Origin: Tenacibaculum agarivorans
Lineage (GTDB): Bacteria; Bacteroidota; Bacteroidia; Flavobacteriales; Flavobacteriaceae
NCBI RefSeq assembly: GCF_001936575.1
Contig: NZ_MSMP01000015.1
Span: 1-64,000, forward strand
Length of the DNA stretch: 64,000 nt
Direction of reading: 5' to 3'
Shown: positions 36,491 through 45,237 of the stretch, piece by piece
How positions within the stretch are numbered: the stretch's first letter is position 1
Layout: each line of letters begins with the position of its first letter
The notes under the pieces: generated by a model
Databases searched by the model: none
The model's input: only the letters and a program-made list of their open reading frames with translations
What the model was told of the DNA's origin: nothing
Program-made: the position numbers and the translations under genes

Positions 36491-38452
36491 TTAACGTTTT
36501 TCGAACTCTTCTCTGGCTTTTACTTCAATATTCATTTGATTGATACGAGCATCAACTTTACGTTTGAAATCAGTATCTGCAATGGTAGCTACGTTGTCTA
36601 AATAACGTACTACTTCTTGTCTTCTGATTTCAGAGAAATTCAATCCTTTCATATTGGCTTTCATTAACTCTTGCAGCATATTGAATTTCGTTTCATAATC
36701 CTTTTTGAAATAAATTTCAGGATTTTCAAACCAATCTTCTTCTAAATCAAAATCTGTTAAACGTAATGAAATTGCCGATTGAATATTACGTACATCTCTT
36801 GAAGAGAAAAATGGAAATACCTTTTGAATTTCTTTGTATAAACTTGCAAAGAACATATGTTCGTCAGTCTTAAACTGCTGCTCTACCTTATCATATACTT
36901 CATGTACACGTTGTTCTGTTGGCTTTTCTATACTATCTAGTACAGCCCCCATATTTTTCACAAATCCTTGATCTGCTAAATAATCATAGTTTGAAGGTCC
37001 TGACATATTCACAAAATCAGGCATTGTTTTTTCTAATTTACGCCACCATATATGATCTTGATCTAAGAAATCGTTCTCCGTTCTTGCTCCATCAATTTTA
37101 AATCTACCTTGTACACGAGAAATTACCGCTTTATCCAACATCTCTGGTAAATTGGTAAATAACCCAATAGAACTATTTCCGTAATTTACTGCATATGCTC
37201 CCTCTGTATAACGTAAGAATACTCCAATTACTTCTTTTACTCCTGCAGAAACTCCTTGTGCTGTACGTTCTTGTAAATTATTTTCAGCATCGTCAATTGG
37301 TGCAAAAATTAATTTTGTTGGATCTTGCATCGGTTTCATCCACTCCACCATTTTTTCAGCTGATCCTCCTTGAAAAGTGGAAATCAATGTATCTGGCATT
37401 GGGTGAAATAAGAAAGGAATATCTAAATTATCACAATGTTCTTTTAATCGTGTAGCAATAGCTGCAATTAACATACTTTTTCCTGTTCCTGGAATTCCAT
37501 ATCCCATGAATACTGGCATAAACCCTCCTAATTCTTGAAATGGGTTTTTTTGTGCTTCAAAATCGTAGCTCAACATTCGTTCTGTTAAACGGCGTGAAAA
37601 GTGCTTAGCATCTTTATTTCCTACAATTTGCTCAAACTGAATTTTATTAAACTCTACACTTTTTGCTGTTCCGCTAAATGTATTTTCCCATCCTGAAACA
37701 GCAAAGTCAGAGTTTTCTAACTTGTACGTTCTATCTGTAATGGTTTCTGTATACTCAAGACTTCCTTTTCTAAGGTTAATTTCATCAATTAAAGCTTCAA
37801 AATATACTACTGTAAAATCAATAACATCTTTATCAGATTTTATGATATCTGGATGTGATAGGTATTTTTCATAATAAAACAAACAACAAGAAATTCCTTT
37901 CAATGGTGTCATAAAAGATACTTCAGGTATTCCAGCAAATTTTTGTTTCATTACTGATAAATCATCAGAAGCATGAGGCTTTAAATCGTGTAAAATTTTA
38001 TATGCTGTGGCAAATAATTGAAAGGCAGTTGCGGTTTGCATTTTACTTTCAAACTCTCTTTTACCACTAGTATCTAATGCTGATTTTCGTTCTGCTAAAC
38101 TTGATAACCCTGAAGCATCTGTATAGCTATCTTTAATCCAAATTCCTAGTGTAATTCCTTCTTGTACTGCAAATAATGTTTGATTTAAGAATACTGGAAT
38201 TGCAATTGAATCTGGTAACAATCTCTTTTTGAGTGCTAATATTGTTTTGGATACAGAAGTGATTTCTGCTCCTCCACTTCCTCCTTTTGCTCTTGATAAG
38301 AATAATAGGATTGATTCATCTTTTTCATCTTTATCTTTACTCTTCGCTCTTTGACTTTGTTCCCATTGGATACTTTTTAAATATCCACTTGCTTCATCAC
38401 GAAGTACATCTAATTCGTTTTTCTTAATTGGGAATGTTGAATTATGTTCCAT
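36491..38452 (-). CDS. AAA+ ATPase of unknown function
   Basis: A 653-aa protein with one AAA+ module. The N-terminal 300 residues are not recognisable (partly helical; QWEQSQRAKSKDKDEKDES near the start). Walker A, GYGIPGTGKSML, is at about residues 315-326; Walker B is the unusual KLIFAPIDDAENN at about 380-392; a later GLFTNLPEMLDKAVISRVQGRF (about 425-450) fits the sensor 1 and arginine-finger region. The C-terminal 170 residues are helical. It does not resemble MoxR, FtsH, Lon or ClpX. It is the centre of a gene train: heptad repeat and S23-type gene upstream, YwqG-like and NudK-like genes 9 bp apart downstream. I infer a remodelling ATPase that works with the coiled-coil protein at 40069. 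Confidence 0.85.
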   Translation of the reverse strand: MEHNSTFPIKKNELDVLRDEASGYLKSIQWEQSQRAKSKDKDEKDESILLFLSRAKGGSGGAEITSVSKTILALKKRLLPDSIAIPVFLNQTLFAVQEGITLGIWIKDSYTDASGLSSLAERKSALDTSGKREFESKMQTATAFQLFATAYKILHDLKPHASDDLSVMKQKFAGIPEVSFMTPLKGISCCLFYYEKYLSHPDIIKSDKDVIDFTVVYFEALIDEINLRKGSLEYTETITDRTYKLENSDFAVSGWENTFSGTAKSVEFNKIQFEQIVGNKDAKHFSRRLTERMLSYDFEAQKNPFQELGGFMPVFMGYGIPGTGKSMLIAAIATRLKEHCDNLDIPFLFHPMPDTLISTFQGGSAEKMVEWMKPMQDPTKLIFAPIDDAENNLQERTAQGVSAGVKEVIGVFLRYTEGAYAVNYGNSSIGLFTNLPEMLDKAVISRVQGRFKIDGARTENDFLDQDHIWWRKLEKTMPDFVNMSGPSNYDYLADQGFVKNMGAVLDSIEKPTEQRVHEVYDKVEQQFKTDEHMFFASLYKEIQKVFPFFSSRDVRNIQSAISLRLTDFDLEEDWFENPEIYFKKDYETKFNMLQELMKANMKGLNFSEIRRQEVVRYLDNVATIADTDFKRKVDARINQMNIEVKAREEFEKR

Positions 38453-38461
38453 ATTTTTTAG

Positions 38462-38496
38462 TTAGCAGTTTTCAGTTTGTAGTAAACAGTTCTACT
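38462..38496. repeat. Heptad DNA repeat R3
   Basis: Units TTAGCAG TTTTCAG TTTGTAG TAAACAG TTCTACT in 7-bp register, followed by a TTTACTG TTTATTG continuation of flipped orientation up to about 38520. It fills the junction between the S23-type gene (stop at 38520) and the AAA+ gene (start at 38452). Confidence 0.75.
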
Positions 38497-38519
38497 TATT
38501 TTTACTGTTTATTGAATGT

Positions 38520-38891
38520 TTATTGTTTCTTTACTCCAAATTTTTCAGGGTTAAACATCATATAGTTAATCAGTTTCCCTATTTCTTCACACTTACTTTC
38601 TAATGTTCTTTTTCTCTCTTTTGAAATATATTCGCAAGCTAAAGCAAAATCCAGCCAAAGTTGAGTTTCTGAGTTTTCACTATCAGCATCAGACAACTTG
38701 CTTTTAAAATGCTTTACATACTGTCTTTTTCTATATCCTTCTGTTATTGCAGAACAAACAGCTCTACTAGATCGTATGATTTGAGAACTTAAACTAAACT
38801 TCTCAGATTTAGGAAATTTTTTAGTTAGGTGAAAAATTTCCATAGCTAAATCAAAACTTTTTTGATAAGCTAATAATGTTTTATAACTCAT
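38520..38891 (-). CDS. Four-helix bundle protein of the S23/IVP type
   Basis: A 123-aa all-helical protein with the S23 family signature: YKTLLAYQKSFDLAMEIFHLTKKFP, then SLSSQIIRSSRAVCSAITEGY and LSDADSENSETQLWLDFALACEYIS. Such proteins were first found inside 23S rRNA intervening sequences and are widespread as separate genes in Bacteroidetes; a related fold is the Avd accessory protein of diversity-generating retroelements. The role is unknown. Here it lies inside the AAA+ gene train, and its flanks carry heptad repeats in opposite orientation (38462-38496 and 38914-38948), so it may have been inserted as a cassette. Confidence 0.9.
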   Translation of the reverse strand: MSYKTLLAYQKSFDLAMEIFHLTKKFPKSEKFSLSSQIIRSSRAVCSAITEGYRKRQYVKHFKSKLSDADSENSETQLWLDFALACEYISKERKRTLESKCEEIGKLINYMMFNPEKFGVKKQ

Positions 38892-38913
38892 TTTCTTTTT
38901 CTCTTTTTATTTT

Positions 38914-38948
38914 TACTGCCTACTGAAAACTGTTTACTGTAAACTAAT
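38914..38948. repeat. Heptad DNA repeat R4
   Basis: Five units (TACTGCC TACTGAA AACTGTT TACTGTA AACTAAT) in strict 7-bp register. It runs over the stop codon (38934-38936) and last four codons of the minus-strand gene ending at 38934, and is roughly the reverse complement of R3 on the other side of the S23-type gene. Confidence 0.8.
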
Positions 38949-39995
38949 TTTCAGGTCAGATGTTTGAATAGGTTCTTTAGCTAATTTATTTAGAATTTCT
39001 GGTGTTTTGTTATGTAATAGCTGGATAATTCTATGGGGTGCGAAAACATATTTTCTTAGTTCTACTGCATTCCACTTTTGATAGGTTTGTTTAGAGAAAA
39101 AATTTCCTTCTCTAAAGGAACTTCCAGAAAATACTTCAGCTGTTTTAAATGATAAGGCATACGATTCTAAAGGAATTTCCTTTTTAGCTATTCCTGATAA
39201 GATCGCATGTGTGATCTCATTTTCATCTTTAGCAAAAACATTATGTAAAGGTCCTAAGTCTAATCGTTTTATATATTTAGGATGAATATCTGGTAATTTT
39301 CTATCGATATTGTAAGCCATGGTATCTAATGGCATTTTTCTATCTGCTGTTTCTTGTAAAACTTTATATAAATCTTCTTTAAAATCGCTTGATTTTTTAC
39401 CTTCATAATCGAAATACATAAAACATATGTAAGGTCTGTTGTCTGAGACATCATAAAAACTCCAGCTTGTAATGTATTTAGCTGGACTATTTTCAGGCGC
39501 ATTTATCACCTTACCTTGTACAAATTTTTTGAAAATGTATTTGGGGTTTACGGAATTGTAATATACTGTTGAAGCCGCTTGAAATAATCTTCTTCTTTTT
39601 ATGGTTTGCTTTTTTCTAAGTAATGTATCTAAAAATTCTTCTTTAATATCATCTACACTTTCAAGCTTATCTAAATATTCATTTCTCAATTCTAAATCAT
39701 TATGTAAATACCTGAATTCTAAATAATTTGGAAATCCAGAATCTGTAAGATCAATTTTCATGTTTTCTTCTTCATCATACATATATTTAATACGCATGGC
39801 TTCAATTGAATATAAAAATAAATCTGAATATTGTTTGAAGATTATCAATTCTTGTTGACTACATAAATTCTGACGTTGTATGTTGACCAATAATTCTTTT
39901 AACACAAAATCTAACATTTTATGATAAAACACATATTGATCTTTTGAATCCAACGTGGCAGAATCTAAAGGAGTTACAATCATATTTAAGTTCAC
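38934..39995 (-). CDS. Uncharacterised 353-aa protein of the AAA+ gene train
   Basis: A soluble 353-aa protein, no signal peptide or TM helix. The N-terminal half is mostly helical (MLDFVLKELLVNIQRQNL, then charged helices to about residue 140). The C-terminal half has some strands (ITSWSFYDVSDNRPYICFMYFDYEGK) and helices. I recognise no family or catalytic motif. The last four residues and the stop codon come from heptad repeat R4, so the original C-terminus may have been altered by the repeat. It lies between the coiled-coil protein gene (73 bp upstream, with a heptad repeat) and the S23-type gene. Confidence 0.7.
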   Translation of the reverse strand: MNLNMIVTPLDSATLDSKDQYVFYHKMLDFVLKELLVNIQRQNLCSQQELIIFKQYSDLFLYSIEAMRIKYMYDEEENMKIDLTDSGFPNYLEFRYLHNDLELRNEYLDKLESVDDIKEEFLDTLLRKKQTIKRRRLFQAASTVYYNSVNPKYIFKKFVQGKVINAPENSPAKYITSWSFYDVSDNRPYICFMYFDYEGKKSSDFKEDLYKVLQETADRKMPLDTMAYNIDRKLPDIHPKYIKRLDLGPLHNVFAKDENEITHAILSGIAKKEIPLESYALSFKTAEVFSGSSFREGNFFSKQTYQKWNAVELRKYVFAPHRIIQLLHNKTPEILNKLAKEPIQTSDLKISLQ

Positions 39996-40065
39996 AGTTT
40001 TACAGCATTTTAGTTTGCAGTCTTCAGAAAAACTGTATACTGAAAACTGCTAACTGAATACTAAT
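39991..40065. repeat. Heptad DNA repeat R5
   Basis: A longer degenerate 7-bp-period array ending AACTGTA TACTGAA AACTGCT AACTGAA TACTAAT (40031-40065), 3 bp before the stop codon of the gene at 40069. Its first half is in the flipped CAG orientation (TTCACAG ... GTTTGCAG TCTTCAG), so the halves pair imperfectly (CAGTTTTCAG with CTGAAGACTG). Its first bases overlap the start codon region of the next gene. Confidence 0.75.
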
Positions 40066-40068
40066 TTA

Positions 40069-41412
40069 TTAAGATAATAAGTCGTCGTCGTTGGTTTCTG
40101 GTTCTGGATCATTTGAAGGCTCATCTCCACCTCCAGAAGGTGTACTTCCGTCAGCTTTATAATAATCTTCAAATAACTCCTTCATATCGATACCATAACG
40201 GTCTGCAAAATTTTGTTGAATTTCAGAGTCTTTTTCTCTAATTTCTTGTAATGCTTCAGCATAAGAACTGTACACCCCTTGCATTACTTTTTCATGAACT
40301 GGAATATTATCCATCATTTCTTGACGTGCTTTAGCACTTGCTGTATGCATCGCTGCTAAAGTTTCTCCAATATGTTCATCTGTTTTAACACCTAAATGTT
40401 CTAAAATAGCAGCAAACTCCTGATCTGTTCTAGCTTTTAATGCTACTACATATCCGTCATAATACTTTAAACGCTCTTCTGTATCCGACTTTAATTTTGC
40501 TCTATGCGTTTGTAAGTTACTACGTAAGGATGTTAATACTTTGATCGTTAAATTATGTTTGTGCACAAAACTATCTTTACTTGCTGCTAGCGTTGTGTAT
40601 GCATTCTTTAAACCTTCTAACTCTTCTACTTTTTGCTCTAATGTAGTTACTTTACCTATAGCTTCAGAATATTCTGTAGATTGCTTATCTGCTATTTCTT
40701 CTAATTCTTGACGCGCTTGTTTTAATAATGCATATTGCTCTTCTAATTGCGCTTCAATTTCATTTTTCTTTTCTAACGCTTTGGTATGATTTTTAGAAGC
40801 TTCAACAATAGCAGACTGTAATTTTTCTTCAACCTCCTTAATTTCTACTTCTCTATTCTTTAAACGTGTAACTGCCGCTTGAGATTTATATGACAATTCA
40901 CTTAATAACGTTTGAACATCAGCGCTTTCAATACGTTCTTGAAATTTTGCTTTTGCTTTATTATCAGCACTACTACGAGTTTTCTCTGCCTGTTTTAACT
41001 CTTCTTCAGCCTTTTGGATTTTACTTTTTCTTCCCCAAAGGTTATTCCACCAAGTATCTGGCTTATTTTGAGCATCTTCTAATTCAATTCTTGCTCTTTC
41101 TAATGCTTTTTGAGCATCATCTATAATTTTTTGCTCTTCAGCATTTAATGAAGAGAATTTTTCAAAAATAATACCTACTTCGTCTTGATAATCTGTCAGA
41201 TCTTTGATAGCATCCAATAAAGTAGTTCTATCTTTTTCTGCCATATCTACAACATCATCCAATGTTGCATTCAATATTTTTTGTCGAGTTTGTGGATCAT
41301 CTTCTTGGGCCAATTTAGATTTCATAGTATCTATGGCTTTCCCCCAGTTTACATCTACTTTTTCAGTTCTCTCATTTGAGCTTGTTTCTAGTAAATCAAA
41401 ATCGTCAGACAT
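40069..41412 (-). CDS. Long coiled-coil protein, first gene of the AAA+ gene train
   Basis: A 447-aa acidic cytoplasmic protein, helical almost throughout. Residues about 85-280 are heptad-like Glu/Lys/Ala-rich helices broken by a tryptophan-containing loop (PDTWWNNLWGRKSK, about residues 118-131). The C-terminus is a disordered acidic tail rich in Gly, Pro, Asp and Glu (DEPSNDPEPETNDDDLLS). Similar Flavobacteriia proteins have carried the name microtubule-binding protein, which I take as a coiled-coil artefact. No catalytic motif is visible. As the first gene of the train, it may act as scaffold or substrate of the AAA+ ATPase; this is inference. Confidence 0.75.
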   Translation of the reverse strand: MSDDFDLLETSSNERTEKVDVNWGKAIDTMKSKLAQEDDPQTRQKILNATLDDVVDMAEKDRTTLLDAIKDLTDYQDEVGIIFEKFSSLNAEEQKIIDDAQKALERARIELEDAQNKPDTWWNNLWGRKSKIQKAEEELKQAEKTRSSADNKAKAKFQERIESADVQTLLSELSYKSQAAVTRLKNREVEIKEVEEKLQSAIVEASKNHTKALEKKNEIEAQLEEQYALLKQARQELEEIADKQSTEYSEAIGKVTTLEQKVEELEGLKNAYTTLAASKDSFVHKHNLTIKVLTSLRSNLQTHRAKLKSDTEERLKYYDGYVVALKARTDQEFAAILEHLGVKTDEHIGETLAAMHTASAKARQEMMDNIPVHEKVMQGVYSSYAEALQEIREKDSEIQQNFADRYGIDMKELFEDYYKADGSTPSGGGDEPSNDPEPETNDDDLLS

Positions 41413-41679
41413 TTTCTATAAGTTTTTTTTAGTTGTACAATTTTTAAAGTCAGCAATTTCGTTAAAAAAAATTAGTTACAATAATTATTCAACAATTATA
41501 TGTATGTATTCCCCTTAAAATGTTACACATTACTCTTCAAAAAAACTTTTTAGAAAAAATATCAAAACTAGGATTGAAATAAATTGAATCTTGACTACTT
41601 CACTTTCCCTTCGATAAACTCAGGGTCCGTTCGCAATAACAAATAATAGGTATCACTAGCAATGATTTAAAACAATAAA

Positions 41680-41709
41680 AAAAGCTACTTAACTGAATAA
41701 GTAGCTTTT
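41680..41709 (-). terminator. Intrinsic terminator of the aceBA unit
   Basis: Stem 41680-41690 with 41699-41709 (11 bp, 8-base loop), T run on the minus strand, about 68 bp after the isocitrate lyase stop codon. The rest of the 41413-41777 gap shows no gene. Confidence 0.8.
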
Positions 41710-41777
41710 CACTTCAAACTAGAAATTTATGTAAACAAACAACTCGCTAAAACTTACGAAAGTCTCAGTGTTCTTTT

Positions 41778-43406
41778 TTAAGCGTTTACCGAAGCCTCTT
41801 CTAATACTGCTTCTTCGCTTTTTACTTCAAATTGATTTGATGTATTCTTAGTTCCACCTGCTTTAAGTGCATTATCTCCTGAGAAGAATGTTTTATGATC
41901 ATCTCCTAAATCAGATCCTGCCATTCTTTGGTGTTTTACACATGATACACCTTTTCTTATCTCTTGTCGTTGTACTCCTCTTACATATGCTAACATTCCT
42001 TCTTCACCAAAGTAACCTTCAGTTAAATCATTCATATGTAAGGCTGTTGTATGATAGGTTGGCAGTGTAATTAAGTGGTGGAAAATACCAGCTTCTCTAG
42101 CCCCATCTACTTGGAAAGTTCTGATTTTTTCATCAGCACGATTAGATAATTCAGTTCCATCATAAGCTACATCCATTAAGTTTGCTCTATCATAAGCAGA
42201 AACATCTTCACCAGCTTCCACCATTGCATCGTACACTTGTGTACGGAAGTTTAATGTCCAGTTAAACGATGGAGAGTTATTATACACTAACTTCGCGTTT
42301 GGTACAACTTCTCTTACTCTATTTACCATAGCTGCAATCTGCCCTACGTGTGGTGTTGGCGTTTCAATCCATAATAAATCTGCTCCATTTTGCAAACTTG
42401 TTACACAGTCTAACACAACTCTATCAATATTAGTTCCTTCTCTGAATCTATATAATCCATTTGGTAAACGTACAGGACGAACTAACTTTCCATCTCTCTT
42501 TAATAATACTTCATTGTTGGAAACTTCATCTATTGAAACCTCTTCACACTCAACAAAATCTAAATATTGAGAAGCTAAATCTCCAGGCTCTTGACTTACT
42601 GGTAATTTTTGTGTTAATCCTGCCCCTTCAGAATCAGTTCTAGCAACAATTACTCCTTCTTCTACTCCTAATTCTAAAAATGCATAACGAACAGCATTTA
42701 ATTTTGCTACAAAATCTTCATGTGGTACAGTTACCTTGCCATCTTGATGCCCACATTGTTTTGCATCTGATACTTGATTTTCAATTTGAATTGCACATGC
42801 ACCAGCTTGAATCATTTTTTTAGCTAATAAGTACGTAGCTTCTTCATTACCAAACCCAGCATCTATATCCGCTATAATTGGCACCACATGCGTTTCAAAA
42901 TTATCTATTTGATCCTGTACATCTTCACCATTCTCTAATCTTCTGAATAAATCATTCAATTCAATCGCATCAGCTTGACGTAAGAAATCATAAATCTCTG
43001 CAATGAGACTAGGTACTGCAGTTTTTTCATGCATAGACTGATCTGGTAACGGTCCAAACTCTGAACGCAACGCTGCTACCATCCAACCTGATAAGTATAA
43101 ATATCTTTTATTTGTTGTTTTATAGTGTTTTTTAACTGAGATCATTTTTTGTTGTGCCACAAACCCATGCCAACACCCTAAAGATTGTGTATAATTCGCT
43201 GGATCTGCATCATACTCATCCATATCTTTTCTCATAATAGCTGCGGTATATTTTGCAATATCTAAACCTGTTTTGAAACGATTTTGAGTTGCCATTCTTG
43301 CAGCACTTTCTGGACTAATAGCACTCCATGTATTTCCATACTTTTGTTTTAATTCTCTTACAGTTTCTAACGCTGAACCATAACTTGCTTGTGCTAAATT
43401 TTTCAT
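41778..43406 (-). CDS. aceA: Isocitrate lyase
   Basis: A 542-aa isocitrate lyase that splits isocitrate into succinate and glyoxylate, the first step of the glyoxylate shunt. The catalytic region reads SDAKQCGHQDGKVTVP (about residues 213-228), the KKCGH motif with Q in second place and the catalytic cysteine kept. Other family marks are LSGWMVAA near the start, PIIADIDAGFGN for metal binding, VARTDSEGA and NNSPSFNW. The length is that of the longer type of the family. It is 108 bp downstream of aceB on the same strand, with a hairpin (43490-43512) between, and shares its terminator. Confidence 0.96.
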   Translation of the reverse strand: MKNLAQASYGSALETVRELKQKYGNTWSAISPESAARMATQNRFKTGLDIAKYTAAIMRKDMDEYDADPANYTQSLGCWHGFVAQQKMISVKKHYKTTNKRYLYLSGWMVAALRSEFGPLPDQSMHEKTAVPSLIAEIYDFLRQADAIELNDLFRRLENGEDVQDQIDNFETHVVPIIADIDAGFGNEEATYLLAKKMIQAGACAIQIENQVSDAKQCGHQDGKVTVPHEDFVAKLNAVRYAFLELGVEEGVIVARTDSEGAGLTQKLPVSQEPGDLASQYLDFVECEEVSIDEVSNNEVLLKRDGKLVRPVRLPNGLYRFREGTNIDRVVLDCVTSLQNGADLLWIETPTPHVGQIAAMVNRVREVVPNAKLVYNNSPSFNWTLNFRTQVYDAMVEAGEDVSAYDRANLMDVAYDGTELSNRADEKIRTFQVDGAREAGIFHHLITLPTYHTTALHMNDLTEGYFGEEGMLAYVRGVQRQEIRKGVSCVKHQRMAGSDLGDDHKTFFSGDNALKAGGTKNTSNQFEVKSEEAVLEEASVNA

Positions 43407-43489
43407 ATTTTTGTATGACTTTAAAAGTTGTGTAAAATTTTTAATTATGCCCTTGTTAATGTTGCCGCATTAATCGGGGCTTTTTTGAT

Positions 43490-43512
43490 TCAATGGGTTT
43501 TCAACCTATTGA
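43490..43512 (-). other. Hairpin between aceB and aceA
   Basis: A 10-bp stem with one wobble (43490-43499 with 43503-43512) and a 3-base loop lies 2 bp after the aceB stop codon on the minus strand. No clean T run follows on that strand. It may stabilise the 3' end of aceB mRNA or reduce read-through into aceA. Confidence 0.45.
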
Positions 43513-43514
43513 AA

Positions 43515-45110
43515 TTATATGTATTGATATGCCGGTAAGGTTAGGAATTCCTCGAATTCTTCACTTAACACCAAATCATCAAATAACTGAATTGCTAATT
43601 CAAACCTTCTCCTTTCAAAAGCTGTTGGCGTAACCAATTCCTTGATTTTTTCAATCTCTTCCGCTTTTAAATCTTGATACATTTCTAAAGTAAATCTTCT
43701 TCCATCTTCAAGCTGAACACCTTTATGTAACCATTGCCAAACTTGAGTTCTTGAAATTTCAGCAGTAGCTGCATCTTCCATTAAATTATATAATGCCGCA
43801 GCACCATTTCCTGACAACCAACTTTCGATGTATAAAATTCCAACATTGATGTTTTCACGAATTCCTTTTTCAGTTACTGTACCTACTGGCAACTCAACTA
43901 AATCTTCTTCTACTACACGTAAATCTGCTCTCTTATTTTCAATTTGATTTGCATTAGGCATATGTTCATTAAAAACATCCATAGCTACTTGCACCAAAGC
44001 TGGATGTGCTACCCAAGTACCATCATGACCATTTTTCACTTCTTGCTCCTTATCTTTAAACACTTTTGCATAAGCAGCTTTATTAGCTTCTTCATCATTC
44101 TTTACAGGAATTTGAGCTGCCATACCTCCCATTGCATGCACACCACGCATATGACAACGTTGAACTACTCGCTGTGAATATGCTTTCATGAATGGCGAAC
44201 TCATAGTTACTTGCGCTCTATTAGGTACTAAAAACCCTTCATGATTTCTAAACTTTTTAATGTATGAGAAAATATAATCCCAACGACCACAGTTTAAACC
44301 AGCCATATGATTCCTTAACTCAAAGATGATTTCATCCAATTGAAAACTAGCTGTAATCGTTTCAATAAGTACCGTTGCCTTAATAGTATTTTGAGGGACT
44401 CCTAAATATTCTTGTGCGAATACAAATACTTCATTCCACCATCTTGCTTCTAAGTAATGCTCTAATTTTGGCAAGTAGAAATATGTTGCAGAACCTTGAG
44501 ACAACAACCACTTTATATTATGGAAGAAGTACAATCCAAAATCAACCAAAGAACCTGACATTTCTTCTCCGTCTACAGTAAAATGTCTTTCATTTAAATG
44601 TAAACCTCTAGGGCGTACTAATAAAACCGCTACTTCATCATTTAATGTATACGTTTTGTTTTTCTTTTCATTACGGAACGAAATCGATTTCGTATTAGCA
44701 TCAAATAAATTTTGCTGACCGTTTAATATATTTTCAATGGTAGGAGAATTACTATCTTCAAAATCCGCCATAAATGTTTTAGCTCCAGAATTCAATGCAT
44801 TAATAATCATCTTTCTATCTACTGGACCTGTAATTTCGACCCTTCTATCTAATAAGTCCTCTGGTAATGGAGCACACACCCAACTCGAAGATCTTATTTC
44901 CTCAGTTTCTTCAGGAAACGAAGGAAAATTCCCTTTATCAAAATACTCTTGCATCTTGACCCTTTCCTTAAGCAATTCCAATCTTCTAGCATTAAATTTA
45001 GTGTGCAACTCAATTAAAAACGCTTTAGCTTCTGGCGTTAAAATTGACTGATAAGACTCTTGTTCAAATCCACTGAATTGAATCTCTTTTAACATTGCTT
45101 TTGTTTCCAT
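43515..45110 (-). CDS. aceB: Malate synthase A
   Basis: A 531-aa malate synthase of the A type, which condenses glyoxylate with acetyl-CoA to malate. Marks: DRRVEITGPVDRKMIINALNSGAKTFMADFEDS, VRPRGLHLNERH with the catalytic arginine, the TVLIETITASFQLDEIIFELRNHMAGLNCGRWDYIFS metal-binding region, and GTWVAHP. Length matches E. coli AceB. It is the first gene of the aceBA pair. A TATCATTG-like -7 box on the minus strand (45138-45145) and a perfect palindrome at 45167-45180 precede it, opposite the regulator gene. Confidence 0.96.
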   Translation of the reverse strand: METKAMLKEIQFSGFEQESYQSILTPEAKAFLIELHTKFNARRLELLKERVKMQEYFDKGNFPSFPEETEEIRSSSWVCAPLPEDLLDRRVEITGPVDRKMIINALNSGAKTFMADFEDSNSPTIENILNGQQNLFDANTKSISFRNEKKNKTYTLNDEVAVLLVRPRGLHLNERHFTVDGEEMSGSLVDFGLYFFHNIKWLLSQGSATYFYLPKLEHYLEARWWNEVFVFAQEYLGVPQNTIKATVLIETITASFQLDEIIFELRNHMAGLNCGRWDYIFSYIKKFRNHEGFLVPNRAQVTMSSPFMKAYSQRVVQRCHMRGVHAMGGMAAQIPVKNDEEANKAAYAKVFKDKEQEVKNGHDGTWVAHPALVQVAMDVFNEHMPNANQIENKRADLRVVEEDLVELPVGTVTEKGIRENINVGILYIESWLSGNGAAALYNLMEDAATAEISRTQVWQWLHKGVQLEDGRRFTLEMYQDLKAEEIEKIKELVTPTAFERRRFELAIQLFDDLVLSEEFEEFLTLPAYQYI

Positions 45111-45166
45111 TTTTAAACTTTAATTACAATTACACTACAATGATATAAAAAATATTTTACACAACA

Positions 45167-45180
45167 AGCGAACGTTCGCT
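45167..45180. promoter_or_regulatory. Perfect palindrome AGCGAACGTTCGCT, probable operator of aceB and its regulator
   Basis: A 14-bp perfect dyad in the aceB / regulator divergent region, adjacent to the expected -33 region of aceB. Its half-site TTCGCT recurs at 45211-45216, just upstream of the regulator's own -7 box. GC-rich dyads are rare in this AT-rich DNA. The divergent RamB/ScfR-like gene is the obvious candidate to bind it. Confidence 0.65.
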
Positions 45181-45224
45181 GTTTTTTATAAAATTTTTAT
45201 TTTTATCATATTCGCTTAATTCAT

Positions 45225-45232
45225 TATATTTG
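45225..45232 (+). promoter_or_regulatory. -7-like element TATATTTG directly before the regulator gene
   Basis: A perfect TAnnTTTG match ending 5 bp before the ATG at 45238. If used, transcription would start at or very near the start codon (leaderless mRNA). No good -33 TTTG is seen. Confidence 0.4.
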
Positions 45233-45237
45233 ATTTT

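Noticed and set aside
38520..38891. Diversity-generating retroelement (Avd-like protein)
   Set aside because: No reverse transcriptase or template/variable repeats are seen in the window; the protein is the ordinary S23 type.
40069..41412. Microtubule-binding protein or SMC-type function for the coiled-coil protein
   Set aside because: No ATPase head and no specific motif; similarity would come only from coiled-coil composition.
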